NCBI GenBank assembly: GCA_947471985.1
Contig: CANIZL010000069.1
Span: 1-37,114 of the forward strand
Direction: 5' to 3'
From: Verrucomicrobiota bacterium
GTDB lineage: Bacteria > Verrucomicrobiota > Verrucomicrobiia > Limisphaerales > UBA9464
DNA: 37,114 nt
In this document: positions 1-8,880 of the stretch, in pieces
How positions within the stretch are numbered: the first letter of the stretch is position 1
Layout: every line of letters starts with the position of its first letter
Notes under the pieces: model-generated
What the model saw: only the letters and a program-made list of their open reading frames with translations
Told to the model about the DNA's origin: nothing
The model's database searches: none
Position numbers and translations under genes: made by a program

Positions 1-117
1 GCCATGACCCAATCAGAAGGCAACGTATCCGGCGCCGCCCGGTTGCTGGGCGTCACTCGCGATTACGTCCGCTACCGCTTGGTGGACCAAAAGAATCACC
101 AATCACCGCCGCCCTGA
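1..117 (+). CDS. C-terminal end of a Fis-type HTH regulator (partial)
   Basis: Only the last 38 codons are in the window; the reading frame is open from base 1 and stops with TGA at 115-117. The peptide holds EGNVSGAARLLGVTRDYVRY, which matches the Fis-type helix-turn-helix (HTH_8) that closes NtrC-family sigma-54-dependent activators. The AARLLGV turn and the following R-Y-R-L recognition helix are clear. The AAA+ and receiver domains would lie upstream, outside the window. By family it would bind enhancer-like sites and activate RNA polymerase-sigma54; the target genes cannot be told. A stand-alone Fis protein is also possible, since nothing upstream is visible. It is followed by a 32-bp gap before the next gene on the same strand. 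Confidence 0.75.
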   Translation, partial: AMTQSEGNVSGAARLLGVTRDYVRYRLVDQKNHQSPPP

Positions 118-149
118 TCACGGATTAACGCAACCTTCCACCGTCCTGC

Positions 150-893
150 ATGGCTGAAACCTCGAATCCACCGAATCCACCGCAGCCGCTGCTCGCCCTG
201 GCAGAGGTTCCCCGCGTCCTGCCATTCGCGGCGTACCTCCTGATCCCGGCTCTGGGCGCCAGTCTGGTCCCGAATCCCGACTACTGGCTGTATGCCGCCA
301 AGGTAGTGGTCGTAGCCGCACTCATTGGGTGGCTGCGCCCTCGGCTCACCGAAATGAAATGGTCCTTCAGTTGGACCGCAGTGGGCGTGGGCATCGGCAT
401 CGCCATCCTGTGGGAAGTGTTGTCCCGTCAGGTTCCGGGACTTGGGCGGCTCTACGAGCACGCCCGCCATCTGCTGACCGGCTCGGTTCTGCCCCCCATC
501 AAGCCGACCGAACCTTGGAACCCGCTCGTGGTTTTCCGCGACGCGCCCGCACTGGCGTACGCTTTCATCGCCGTGCGCGTGCTCGGACGATCCCTGTTGG
601 TGCCACTCATTGAGGAAGTGTTCTATCGGTCGTTCGTCTACCGCTATTTGGTTCATCCCAAGTTTGAATCCGTCTCCCTGACCACACGGAACACCACCGC
701 CTGGCTGACCACCAGTGCACTCTTTGCGGTGGTACACCCGGATCAATGGCTGGCCGGGATGATTTGCGGGCTGGCTTACCAGTGGTTGGTGCTTCGATCT
801 GGCCGGCTGGGCGATGCCATCCTCGCGCACGGCATCACCAACGGCCTGCTGAGCGCCTGGGTGATCTATCAGGGCACGTGGGACTTTTCGTAG
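150..893 (+). CDS. CAAX-protease-like membrane protein (exosortase-associated type)
   Basis: This 247-residue protein has about six to seven hydrophobic segments and the ABI/CPBP (CAAX prenyl endopeptidase-like) signature. It shows the EE-x3-R motif (E155, E156, R160 in LIEEVFYR), a second-motif histidine (H196 in FAVVHPDQW) and a third motif with H228 and N231 (AHGITN). These residues form the intramembrane glutamate/histidine site of the family. Overall it looks like the 'CAAX prenyl protease-related' group that co-occurs with exosortase and PEP-CTERM sorting in bacteria. That link is family knowledge; no exosortase is in this window. Its substrate is unknown. The stop is one base before the start of the next gene, so the two are probably translationally coupled. 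The ATG at 150 is the first in frame that keeps the first membrane helix. Confidence 0.85.
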   Translation: MAETSNPPNPPQPLLALAEVPRVLPFAAYLLIPALGASLVPNPDYWLYAAKVVVVAALIGWLRPRLTEMKWSFSWTAVGVGIGIAILWEVLSRQVPGLGRLYEHARHLLTGSVLPPIKPTEPWNPLVVFRDAPALAYAFIAVRVLGRSLLVPLIEEVFYRSFVYRYLVHPKFESVSLTTRNTTAWLTTSALFAVVHPDQWLAGMICGLAYQWLVLRSGRLGDAILAHGITNGLLSAWVIYQGTWDFS

Positions 894-894
894 C

Positions 895-2496
895 ATGGAA
901 CGTCGCCCCGACCTGCCTCCGTGCGTGATGCATGAAGACGAGCATCTCCTCGTCGTGCATAAACCATCAGGCTGGAACACTCACGCCCCAGCCCCGCACG
1001 CCGGCGAAGGCATCTACGATTGGTTGCGCCATCGCGAAGCCCGGTGGTCCAGCCTGAGCATTCTGCACCGATTGGACAAGGACACCAGCGGCGTCCTCGT
1101 CTTTGGAAAAACCGCCGCCGCCAACCAATCGCTGACCCAGCAGTTCACCGCCCGGTCGATGGTTAAGCGCTATCGTCTCTGGGTACGCCAGCAACCCGCC
1201 AAAGCGGCATGGACCGCCGTGTCCGCGTTGATCCGGGCGGGCGATCGATATATCAGCCGGGCAACCACCGCGGGTGGCGAAATAGCGGAAACGGCGTTCC
1301 GGCTATTGGCGCCCGTCAAGCACGCCACCGGGATCTACTGGGAATTGGAAGCCACACCTCGCACAGGTCGGACCCACCAGATTCGCGTCCACGCCGCCGA
1401 CGCCGGTTGTCCGATCGTGGGGGACACGCTCTACGGCGGCGTGGCCTTCCCCCGGTTGTGCCTGCACGCTGCCGAATTGGAGTTCACCCATCCCATTCCG
1501 CCCGAGACGTGCCGCTTTCAGTGTCCGCCGGACTTTGGCGCCGAACCCCGGGCGCGATTGCGGGCGGCCTTCATCGACCCCGCGGCCACGAATGCCTTCC
1601 GACGGCACCACGGGGCGGCCGACGGCACCGACGGCGTCTACCTCGATCAATTGGGAGAGTTCACGCTACTGCAAACCGCGGTACCCGGGCCGCTGCCGCA
1701 ATCCATCCCGGCCGATGCCAACCTGTACCGCAAGCTCCTGCGACGGGATGTCCGCCAAACCACGACAGCGGAAACGAGTCCCCAACTGCTCCAAGGCCGG
1801 GAGGCACCGGAACAATTCCAAATCCGGGAGAACGGCGTCCAATTCGAACTCAGCCTCCGCGAAGGCTACAGCGTCGGCCTTTTTCTCGACCAACGCGACA
1901 ATCGCCGTCGACTGCTCACCCAACACGTCGCCGCCAACTTCCCCCTGCGCCCCGACTCGTCGAACCTGCACGGCGCCGAAGTATTGAATGCCTTCGCCTA
2001 CACCTGCGGCTTCAGTGTCTGCGCCGCTCTGGCCGGAGCCCGAACCACGTCCCTGGATCTCTCCCGCAAATATTTGGACTGGGGCCGTCGCAATTTCGTC
2101 CACAACGGCCTCGACCCCGCCGCCCATGATTTCATCTATGGAGACTGCTTTGACTGGATGAAGCGGTTGGCGAAGAAAGGTCGGAGCTACGATGTCGTGC
2201 TGCTGGATCCACCCACTTTCTCCCGATCCAAAGAGCAGGGCGATTTCCGAGCCGAACACGATTACGGCCAGTTGGTGCAAACGGCCCTGCCGCTGGTGAA
2301 GCCCGGCGGCGTCCTTTTTGCCTCCACCAACGCCCTTCGACTCGAGCCCGAGGCATTCCTCGGACAGATCCACGCGGCCCTCGAACGTGCCGGACGACGG
2401 AGCCTCGCGGAACATTACGTCCCGCAATCACCGGACTTCCCCATCGCCCGCGAAGAACCGGGCCACCTGAAAACCGTCTGGCTCCGGGTGGAGTGA
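895..2496 (+). CDS. Fused RluA-type pseudouridine synthase and RlmI-type RNA methyltransferase
   Basis: The 533-residue protein has two enzymes in one chain. Residues about 10-215 form an RluA-family pseudouridine synthase: HRLDKDTSGVLVF (catalytic D61) and GRTHQIRVHAADAGCPIVGD (159-177). Residues about 245-533 form a class I SAM-dependent methyltransferase of the RlmI/RlmK type: SVGLFLDQRDNRR (326-338), the SAM-binding strand and loop VLNAFAYTCGFS (363-374), and the catalytic-site DPP loop VVLLDPPTFSRS (434-445). By family it would isomerise uridines and methylate a base in rRNA; the exact positions cannot be read from sequence. No PUA domain is seen. No S4 domain precedes the RluA part. The ATG lies one base after the upstream stop. 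Confidence 0.9.
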   Translation: MERRPDLPPCVMHEDEHLLVVHKPSGWNTHAPAPHAGEGIYDWLRHREARWSSLSILHRLDKDTSGVLVFGKTAAANQSLTQQFTARSMVKRYRLWVRQQPAKAAWTAVSALIRAGDRYISRATTAGGEIAETAFRLLAPVKHATGIYWELEATPRTGRTHQIRVHAADAGCPIVGDTLYGGVAFPRLCLHAAELEFTHPIPPETCRFQCPPDFGAEPRARLRAAFIDPAATNAFRRHHGAADGTDGVYLDQLGEFTLLQTAVPGPLPQSIPADANLYRKLLRRDVRQTTTAETSPQLLQGREAPEQFQIRENGVQFELSLREGYSVGLFLDQRDNRRRLLTQHVAANFPLRPDSSNLHGAEVLNAFAYTCGFSVCAALAGARTTSLDLSRKYLDWGRRNFVHNGLDPAAHDFIYGDCFDWMKRLAKKGRSYDVVLLDPPTFSRSKEQGDFRAEHDYGQLVQTALPLVKPGGVLFASTNALRLEPEAFLGQIHAALERAGRRSLAEHYVPQSPDFPIAREEPGHLKTVWLRVE

Positions 2497-2607
2497 TCGG
2501 CGACGGCCTGGAGCCGAGCCCACCCCGACGGACAAAACAGGTGATCGACCGGAAATAATCCTGCGCTGGACCAGACCGTCACCCAATAGTGGAGCCCGGC
2601 GAATTCG

Positions 2608-3510
2608 ATGTTCCCCTTTCCCGCGTACCTGCTCCTCCCGTTTCTGGCCGCCCTGGTTTTTGCCACCGGCAGTCTCTGTTTCAAACGGGCTTTTCTCGAG
2701 GGCATCAGTCCGTCCCGCGGCATGGTGCAGACCAATCTCACCATGGGGCTCCTGTTCCTGCCGTTGATGGCGCTGGATACACACCCATTCAATCCGCGCC
2801 TGCTCGGCTGGCCCATTCTCGCCGGGGCACTTTTCTTTCTCGGACAAGGCTGCAATTTCGCGGCGCTGCGGGTGGGCGACGTGTCTTTGGTTACCCCGAT
2901 CATGGGGTGCAAGGTCGTATTGGTCGCCGTCTGCAGCCGCGTTCTCTTCGACTTTCCCCTGACGCACGCTCACTGGGTCGCCGCCACTCTGACCACCCTG
3001 GGGGTATTTGTCCTCGGCGCCACGGATCTGCATCGGGGTCGTCGCATGGGGCTGACGACAGCCCTGGCTGTGGGCAGTTCCCTGTGCTTCGCCTTGGTGG
3101 ATACCGTGATTCAACGGGGGGCGCGGGAGTTCGGGGCTTACAACTTTCTATCGACGCTCTTCGCGACGCTGGGGCTGATCTCCGCGGCGCTCTGGCCTTG
3201 GCTCGGTCGCAACCAAGCAACGGCACCCCACTCCGCTCACGGGTGGTTACTCGGAGCCATTATCCTCACCGCCATTCAGGGTTTGCTCATCAGTTTGAGC
3301 ATCGGCATCTGGCAGGACGCCACCGGCGTCAATGTCATCTACAGCCTCCGGGGTGTCTGGGGCGTGGTGCTGGTGGGACTGCTGGGACGCTGGTTTGGCA
3401 ACACCGAGCGGCATCAAGTCGGCACCCGAACCTTGTGGTTCCGCTTCTTCGGGGCCGGCCTCATCCTGCTGGCCGTAATCCTGACCTTTACCGGCACCGG
3501 GCGGCGCTGA
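2608..3510 (+). CDS. EamA/DMT-superfamily permease
   Basis: This 300-residue protein is almost entirely hydrophobic, with about ten predicted membrane helices arranged as two repeats (roughly residues 5-140 and 150-297), the layout of drug/metabolite transporters with EamA domains. The first repeat contains the typical GQGCNFAALRVGDVSLVTPI stretch and the second the equivalent GVNVIYSLRGVWGVVL. It would sit in the inner membrane and move a small metabolite; the substrate and direction are not predictable. The start codon at 2608 begins directly before the first helix (MFPFPAYLLLPFLAAL). The gene follows the fusion enzyme after 111 bp and converges with proS. Confidence 0.85.
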   Translation: MFPFPAYLLLPFLAALVFATGSLCFKRAFLEGISPSRGMVQTNLTMGLLFLPLMALDTHPFNPRLLGWPILAGALFFLGQGCNFAALRVGDVSLVTPIMGCKVVLVAVCSRVLFDFPLTHAHWVAATLTTLGVFVLGATDLHRGRRMGLTTALAVGSSLCFALVDTVIQRGAREFGAYNFLSTLFATLGLISAALWPWLGRNQATAPHSAHGWLLGAIILTAIQGLLISLSIGIWQDATGVNVIYSLRGVWGVVLVGLLGRWFGNTERHQVGTRTLWFRFFGAGLILLAVILTFTGTGRR

Positions 3511-3528
3511 GACCGCGTCCGGTGCCGG
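3491..3528. terminator. Hairpin between convergent genes
   Basis: A perfect 10-bp inverted repeat, CCGGCACCGG (3491-3500) and CCGGTGCCGG (3519-3528), encloses an 18-base loop and spans the stop codon of the permease gene. It lies just past the end of proS on the other strand. There is no T-tract on either side, so it may slow or mark transcript ends of the two convergent genes rather than act as a classic intrinsic terminator. Confidence 0.45.
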
Positions 3529-3534
3529 GCTACT

Positions 3535-5286
3535 TCAACTGGCTTTATCGGCGTTGAGCGCGGCGAGTTCACCTTGGACGTGCGCCACGATTTCCCGCAC
3601 CGCGTCCTCGACCTTCACGAAGCGGACCACCCCCTTGCGCGGTTTCAATTCCACTTCGCCCTTCACGAGGCCCTTCTCACCCACGTTCACCCGCAGCGGA
3701 AAGCCCACCAGTTCGCTATCCTTGAACTTCACGCCGGGACGGTCGTCGCGATCATCGAGAAGCACTTCGATGCCGGCCGCCGTCAATTCGGCCAGCAACT
3801 TCTCCGCGGTCTGCATCGGCCGCCCGGCCGGGGCGATGTCCAGCACCGTCAGACACACCTGATACGGCGCCACGCTCATCGGCCAGTAGATGCCGTCCTT
3901 GTCATTGCACTGCTCAATGACCGCCTGCAGCGTGCGGGTGACGCCGATGCCATAGCACCCCATGACCGTGGGCTGACGCGAACCGTCCTCCGCCAGGAAG
4001 GTGCTTCCCAATTTCACGCTGTACTTGGTGCCCAGCTTGAAAACGTGCCCCACTTCGATGGCCCGGCGGATCTTCAGCGGCTGGCCGGACGCCACGCACA
4101 ATTCGCCGACTTTGACCGTCCGCAAATCCTCCCATTGAGTTACCCGGATGTCCCGGGCCGCGTCCACATGGCGCAAATGGAAGCCATCCTCGTTGGCCCC
4201 GGTCGTCATACCCCGGGCATCCCGCAACGTCACGTCCGCATAGACCTTCACCGTGGCCGGCACCTGCTGTACGGCACCCAGTGAACCGGGCCGCGCACCG
4301 AGGGTGGCCACGATCTCGTCCGCCGTCGCCGGGCGCGCATGCACGGCGCCCGTGCGGGCCATCAGCTTGGCTTCGTTCAATTGATCGTCGCCCCGGAGCA
4401 GGATCAGGACCAGTTGCGAATCCACGACGTAAACCAAGGTCTTGATCTGGTGCTGGGCCGGCACCAGATACGGGGCCGCGGCGAGAGCATCAATCGTGAC
4501 CACACCCGGCGTCGGAAACTTTTCCGGAGCCTCGCCACTCGACACCGACGGCGTCGGCACGGCGGAGCCGCGACTGACCGCCTTCTCGATATTGGCGGCA
4601 TACTGACCGGACTCGCAGTAGACCACGTCGTTCTCACCCGTTTCCGCGGGGACCATGAATTCATGGGAATAGTTGCCCCCGATCACGCCCGTATCCGCCT
4701 CCACCGGGAACGCTTTCAATCCACACCGTGCAAAGATACGCGTGTAGGCATCATACATCCGGCGATAACTCGCCATGGCGCCGTCATCCGAGGCATCAAA
4801 CGAGTAGGCGTCCTTCATCAGGAATTCCTTCGCCCGCATGAGCCCGAAACGAGGACGGACCTCGTCCCGGAATTTGGTCTGAATCTGATAAAAATTCTTG
4901 GGCAGCTGCCGGTAGGAATTGAGCTCGTTCGCGGCCAGCGTGGTGATGACCTCCTCGTGCGTCGGGCCCAGCACCCATTCCTTGCGCGAACGATCGCGCA
5001 CCTTGTACAGCACATCGGCCGCCGTCTCGTAGCGACCCGACTGCTGCCAGATATCTGACGGCTGCAGCGCCGGCATGTGCACCTCGATGCCCCCGGCCCG
5101 GTCCATTTCCTCGCGGATGATCCGCTCAATCTTCCGCAGGGCGCGCAGGCCCATGGGCAGGAACGTGTACAATCCGCCCGACAGCTTGCGGACCAACCCG
5201 GCGCGCAGGAGCAATTGATGGGAAATGATCTCGGCGTCCGAAGGAGTTTCCTTCAGAGTGGGAATGAACGATTGGGACCAACGCAT
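3535..5286 (-). CDS. proS: Proline-tRNA ligase
   Basis: This enzyme charges tRNA-Pro with proline in the cytoplasm. The 583-residue chain has the bacterial ProRS layout: class II motif 1 region (SGGLYTFLPMGLRAL, about 36-50), the proline-pocket sequence GPTHEE (107-112), motif 2 (TKFRDEVRPRFGLMRAKEF, 137-155), an editing insertion domain (about 230-400) that would clear Ala-tRNA-Pro, motif 3 (GCYGIGVTRT) and a C-terminal anticodon-binding domain (VNVGEKGLVKGEVELK). The reading frame extends 14 codons further up to 5328. The ATG at 5286 is chosen because MRWSQSFIPTLKETP is the usual start of the family. No clear Shine-Dalgarno sequence is visible. It is a single gene, divergent from the next oxidoreductase. 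Confidence 0.96.
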   Translation of the reverse strand: MRWSQSFIPTLKETPSDAEIISHQLLLRAGLVRKLSGGLYTFLPMGLRALRKIERIIREEMDRAGGIEVHMPALQPSDIWQQSGRYETAADVLYKVRDRSRKEWVLGPTHEEVITTLAANELNSYRQLPKNFYQIQTKFRDEVRPRFGLMRAKEFLMKDAYSFDASDDGAMASYRRMYDAYTRIFARCGLKAFPVEADTGVIGGNYSHEFMVPAETGENDVVYCESGQYAANIEKAVSRGSAVPTPSVSSGEAPEKFPTPGVVTIDALAAAPYLVPAQHQIKTLVYVVDSQLVLILLRGDDQLNEAKLMARTGAVHARPATADEIVATLGARPGSLGAVQQVPATVKVYADVTLRDARGMTTGANEDGFHLRHVDAARDIRVTQWEDLRTVKVGELCVASGQPLKIRRAIEVGHVFKLGTKYSVKLGSTFLAEDGSRQPTVMGCYGIGVTRTLQAVIEQCNDKDGIYWPMSVAPYQVCLTVLDIAPAGRPMQTAEKLLAELTAAGIEVLLDDRDDRPGVKFKDSELVGFPLRVNVGEKGLVKGEVELKPRKGVVRFVKVEDAVREIVAHVQGELAALNADKAS

Positions 5287-5387
5287 GTTTAAGAACGGAT
5301 TGGTTAGTTCCGGGCGGGACGCTGGCAAGTGCGGGACGCCCCGAAACCACCCTTGAATCCGGACCAGCGGAGGGCTTACCTACCGCC

Positions 5388-6746
5388 ATGACACGCCGCC
5401 GATTCCTCGAAAGCTCCGCCATGGTCGCTGCCGCCGCCACCTACGTTCCCACCACCTTCGCCGCCGAACCCAAAGCCAAACGCGTGGCCCTCATCGGCAC
5501 CGGCTGGTACGGCAAGGCCGACCTCTGGCGGCTGACCCAGGTCGCACCCGTGGAGATCGTTTCGTTGTGCGACGTGGACAGCCAGTTGCTGAATGAATGC
5601 GCTGATATTGCGGCCCAGAAGCAGAAATCCGGCAAACGCCCGCGGACCTACTCGGATTACCGCAAGCTACTCGCGGAAAAAGACATTGATATCTGTCTGA
5701 TCGCCACCCCGGATCACTGGCACGCCCTGCCGGTGATCGCCGCACTCCAGGCCGGCTGCGATCTTTATGCCCAGAAGCCCACGGGCGTCGACATCGTGGA
5801 GAGCCAGTCCATGCTGGCCGCGGCCCGCAAATACAAGCGGGTGGTCCAGATCGGCACCCAGCGCCGCAGCACGCCGCATTTGATCGAAGCCCGTGAACGC
5901 TTCGTAAAATCCGGTGCCTTGGGCAAGGTCGCTTACGTGGAGGTCTGCTGCTACTACCACATGCGCAATGGCGATACCCGGGCCACGGCGCCGGACACCG
6001 CACCGCCCGCGCATCTGGATTACGAAACCTGGGTCGGCCCCGCCCCCATGCGGCCCTACAACAAGATCGTCCATCCCCGCGGCTGGCGCGCCTTCATGGA
6101 ATACGGAAACGGCATCGTTGGCGATATGTGCGTTCACATGCTCGACATGGTTCGCTGGAACCTCGATCTCGGCTGGCCCCTGAGTGTTGCGTCGACCGGC
6201 GGCATCCTGATGGACAAAGCCGCCCGGGCCAACATCACCGACACCCAGCACGCCACGTTTGATTTCGGTGACGTCAAAGTGGCCTGGACGCATCGCAGCT
6301 GGGGCGCCGCGCCGGACAACAAGTACCCATGGAGTGCCACCCTCTACGGCGACAAGGGAACACTGAAGCTCAGCGTCAACGGTTACGACTTCATTCCCAA
6401 TGGCGGCGGCAAGGCCGAACACAAGGATCAGGTGATGGAACTGGAGGAGTATCCGGAGGACAAGACCGAGAAGGATTTGGAACGGCACGTCGCCCCGGCC
6501 ATCCGCGGGCACATGAGGAATCTGCTGGAGTGTGTCGAGTCCAGGGCGCGTCCGGTGGCGGACATCGAACAGGGCCACATTTCCTCCGCGAGCTGCATCC
6601 TGGCCAATCTTTCACTGCAGCTCGGAGGTCGAACCCTCCGGTGGGATCCCATCAAGCACCAAGTGATCGGTGATGCCGAAGCCAATCGTCTGCTGGCCCG
6701 GCCCTATCGGGCTCCCTACGTCCACCCGACGCCCGCCAAAGTCTAA
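5388..6746 (+). CDS. Secreted Gfo/Idh/MocA-family oxidoreductase (Tat signal)
   Basis: The 452-residue protein starts with a twin-arginine signal (MTRRRFLESSAMVAAAATYV), so it should be exported folded with its cofactor. Residues 31-42 form the Rossmann strand and loop (VALIGTGWYG), and ATPDHWH (106-112) and AQKPTG (128-133, in place of the usual EKP) follow as in NAD(P)-dependent sugar or inositol dehydrogenases. The C-terminal half is the GFO_IDH_MocA substrate domain, with GDMCVHMLDMVRWNLDLGWP near the active site. Such Tat-exported members are abundant in Planctomycetes and Verrucomicrobia; the exact sugar is unknown. GGAGG at 5369-5373 lies somewhat far (14 bases) from the ATG. It is transcribed alone and converges on the CotH-like gene. 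Confidence 0.92.
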   Translation: MTRRRFLESSAMVAAAATYVPTTFAAEPKAKRVALIGTGWYGKADLWRLTQVAPVEIVSLCDVDSQLLNECADIAAQKQKSGKRPRTYSDYRKLLAEKDIDICLIATPDHWHALPVIAALQAGCDLYAQKPTGVDIVESQSMLAAARKYKRVVQIGTQRRSTPHLIEARERFVKSGALGKVAYVEVCCYYHMRNGDTRATAPDTAPPAHLDYETWVGPAPMRPYNKIVHPRGWRAFMEYGNGIVGDMCVHMLDMVRWNLDLGWPLSVASTGGILMDKAARANITDTQHATFDFGDVKVAWTHRSWGAAPDNKYPWSATLYGDKGTLKLSVNGYDFIPNGGGKAEHKDQVMELEEYPEDKTEKDLERHVAPAIRGHMRNLLECVESRARPVADIEQGHISSASCILANLSLQLGGRTLRWDPIKHQVIGDAEANRLLARPYRAPYVHPTPAKV

Positions 6747-6786
6747 TCCCGGCGGCCGTGCGGGGAGAGAGAGGCGGGCCGTGATT

Positions 6787-8718
6787 TTACTCGGGCCGGG
6801 GCCGGAAGGTCCCGGCCATACCCTCTTTCAAGGCTTCCTCGTCGAGGGCCCCGGTCTTGGACGAATCCCATTCATTGAACCAGGTGCCGAACGTCGCCAA
6901 AAATTCGGGGCGACTGATCAATCTGTCGTGGTTTTCATCCGCCAGATCGAGGAAACGGTGGGCCACCACCCGCCCTGGCTCGAATCCGCTGCCCACTTTT
7001 TTGCCCGAGCTTTTCCCTTCCAGCTGGGCCGCCACACTGGCATAGCGAGCGGGCACGAACCCCTTGATGGGTTTGGCAGCCGCACCGCCTTCACCACGCC
7101 GGCCACCCGGCGACTTTGCCGCCTCCTCGGGACGAGCGGCATTCGACCGAGGCGCGCCGGCCTCGCCACTGAATCTCAGGGTCGGCACTGCGTCTCCGGC
7201 CACGACCTTATCAAACCGCGCCAACTTGTCCGCTCCGTCAAGCTTCACCGAATCCCGGATTACCGCCGCCACCTCGTCCACCTGCCGGGCCAGCCTTTCC
7301 GGCTGGAATAGACTGGACTGAAACTCCCGCATGCGATCCAGATAGGCTTGCTTGAACGACGGGATTTTCATCAAGCGGTTGAGGAACCGAACCTCCGGAT
7401 TCCACGCCTCCAGCAGGCTCAACTGTTCCCGCTCCTCCTGCGATCCACGCATACCAAATTGGCCAAAGGCATGGTCCAGATCCCACGGCATCAGCTGCAA
7501 TTTATTCGTCTTGGGATGCAGGTGGACGACAAAGTTCTGCCCCATCCCCAGAATACTATCGAGCGTGGAGATCCAGACAGTAACCGCCAGGAAGCGGCTG
7601 ACTTCATCGAAATCGACGTACTCCGATGCCTGCGCCGCAAAAGTTGCGTCATCGGCATCGGTCAGCAGCCGGCAAAAGCTGATCACCCGCCGGGCTTGCG
7701 ATTCATAGACCGGGTTTTTCGGATCGTAGGTTGGCTTATACTTATCCCAGCTTTCGCCCAGATATTTGAAAAGCTCCGGAGTGGAAGGCTTCAGGAGCAG
7801 ACCCCTTTTCGATCCGAGAACTTCCTCGGCGAAATGGGCATCCACATTTTCCACCATCGTATAAAGCCCCAGAATGGTGTTGGTATGCTCGTGGGAAACG
7901 TTGAGGCGTAACCGGGCATAGCCCACCCGGGGAGCCGGCACGCCGGCATCCCGGTAAAGCCGGTACGCCAGAGCCTCGTTCATCCAACTGGCATCGGTCA
8001 CGCTGTTGTGAAAGTTCAGCTTGGCAATGCCCGCCAATCTCTGTCCCTTGACGAATTCGTTAAGATCGATCTTTAGCGGGCGTTTTGCCTGCCCGGCCGA
8101 CTGCAGGTAGGTGCCATTGCCTTTATAACGAACCGCCACATCGGGAAACATCTCGCCGGCGAACTGGAAGTCGGCGTGAACATAATTGAACTCGATTCCT
8201 CGGGCACTGGAGAGCCCATTGCGCCGCCCGTCCGGTCCCTGGAGTGGCAACCCTCCGAACGGTCCCACACCGCCCAACCCACCCATCGGGGCCGCCAGAA
8301 CCTCATCCAGGCCCGCCTTTAATTCTGCCTCGTTGATCGTCCCCGAACGATCCGCATCCCACTTATCAAACCAAAGCTGGCCCAGCTTCTCCCATTCAGC
8401 CCATGCAACTTGGCCATTGTGGTCCGCGTCGGCCGCTTGAAAAATCCGGGAGCCCAATACTTGGCCCACCCCGGACCGGGGTCCACCCGCCGGCCGCCCA
8501 CCGAATCCGCCTGACAAAAAGCCGAGTCCATCGACGCCAGACGGTTGCAGAGCACGCCATTGGTCCCGGCTGAAGGTCAGATCCACATCCCAGACCTTGT
8601 CGAGTCGAAACAAGTCGCCCGCCGTCTGCGGCCCCCCCGCCAGCGCCTGCCCCGCCAACCCGGAAACGTAAGCCGCGATTCCCAGGCTCATTCTGAGCAG
8701 CAGTGCATGAGCGCGCAT
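6787..8718 (-). CDS. Secreted CotH-kinase-family protein with EF-hand repeats
   Basis: From the ATG at 8718 the protein is 643 residues and begins with a signal peptide ending near QALAGG (about residue 29). Two EF-hand loops follow (ADADHNGQVAWAEW around 97-109; WDADRSGTINEAEL around 120-133). A CotH-type domain covers about 170-540, including FNYVHADFQFAG, NFHNSVTDASWMNEALAYRL, GLYTMVENVD (284-293) and MPWDLDHAFGQF (410-421). Two more EF-hand loops close the chain (DENHDRLISRPEF and WDSSKTGALDEEAL). CotH proteins are atypical secreted kinases, known from Bacillus spore coats; the EF-hands suggest calcium control outside the cytoplasm. An upstream in-frame extension to 8874 is rejected because it would bury the signal peptide. 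Last gene of the accD-led group. Confidence 0.88.
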   Translation of the reverse strand: MRAHALLLRMSLGIAAYVSGLAGQALAGGPQTAGDLFRLDKVWDVDLTFSRDQWRALQPSGVDGLGFLSGGFGGRPAGGPRSGVGQVLGSRIFQAADADHNGQVAWAEWEKLGQLWFDKWDADRSGTINEAELKAGLDEVLAAPMGGLGGVGPFGGLPLQGPDGRRNGLSSARGIEFNYVHADFQFAGEMFPDVAVRYKGNGTYLQSAGQAKRPLKIDLNEFVKGQRLAGIAKLNFHNSVTDASWMNEALAYRLYRDAGVPAPRVGYARLRLNVSHEHTNTILGLYTMVENVDAHFAEEVLGSKRGLLLKPSTPELFKYLGESWDKYKPTYDPKNPVYESQARRVISFCRLLTDADDATFAAQASEYVDFDEVSRFLAVTVWISTLDSILGMGQNFVVHLHPKTNKLQLMPWDLDHAFGQFGMRGSQEEREQLSLLEAWNPEVRFLNRLMKIPSFKQAYLDRMREFQSSLFQPERLARQVDEVAAVIRDSVKLDGADKLARFDKVVAGDAVPTLRFSGEAGAPRSNAARPEEAAKSPGGRRGEGGAAAKPIKGFVPARYASVAAQLEGKSSGKKVGSGFEPGRVVAHRFLDLADENHDRLISRPEFLATFGTWFNEWDSSKTGALDEEALKEGMAGTFRPRPE

Positions 8719-8880
8719 GGCGAATAGACCCCAATACCCTCCAAAAGTTACAATTTGGTTCCGCCGCCACCGCCCGGCAAGCCCGGCCGACGTGTTCCCA
8801 TCGGCCGCCAAAATCAGCCGATCCAAAATCCGAAACCGGGCCGGGGAACCTCCGACCCGGTCTCGACAAGCCACCGCAGC

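Noticed and set aside
5360-5367. A third copy of the palindromic element before the Gfo/Idh gene (CGGACCAG).
   Set aside because: Only one arm is present; the GGTCCGA arm and the fixed spacing are missing, so it is too weak to call.
8719-8874. N-terminal extension of the CotH-like gene.
   Set aside because: It would put about 50 residues of low-conservation sequence ahead of an obvious signal peptide.
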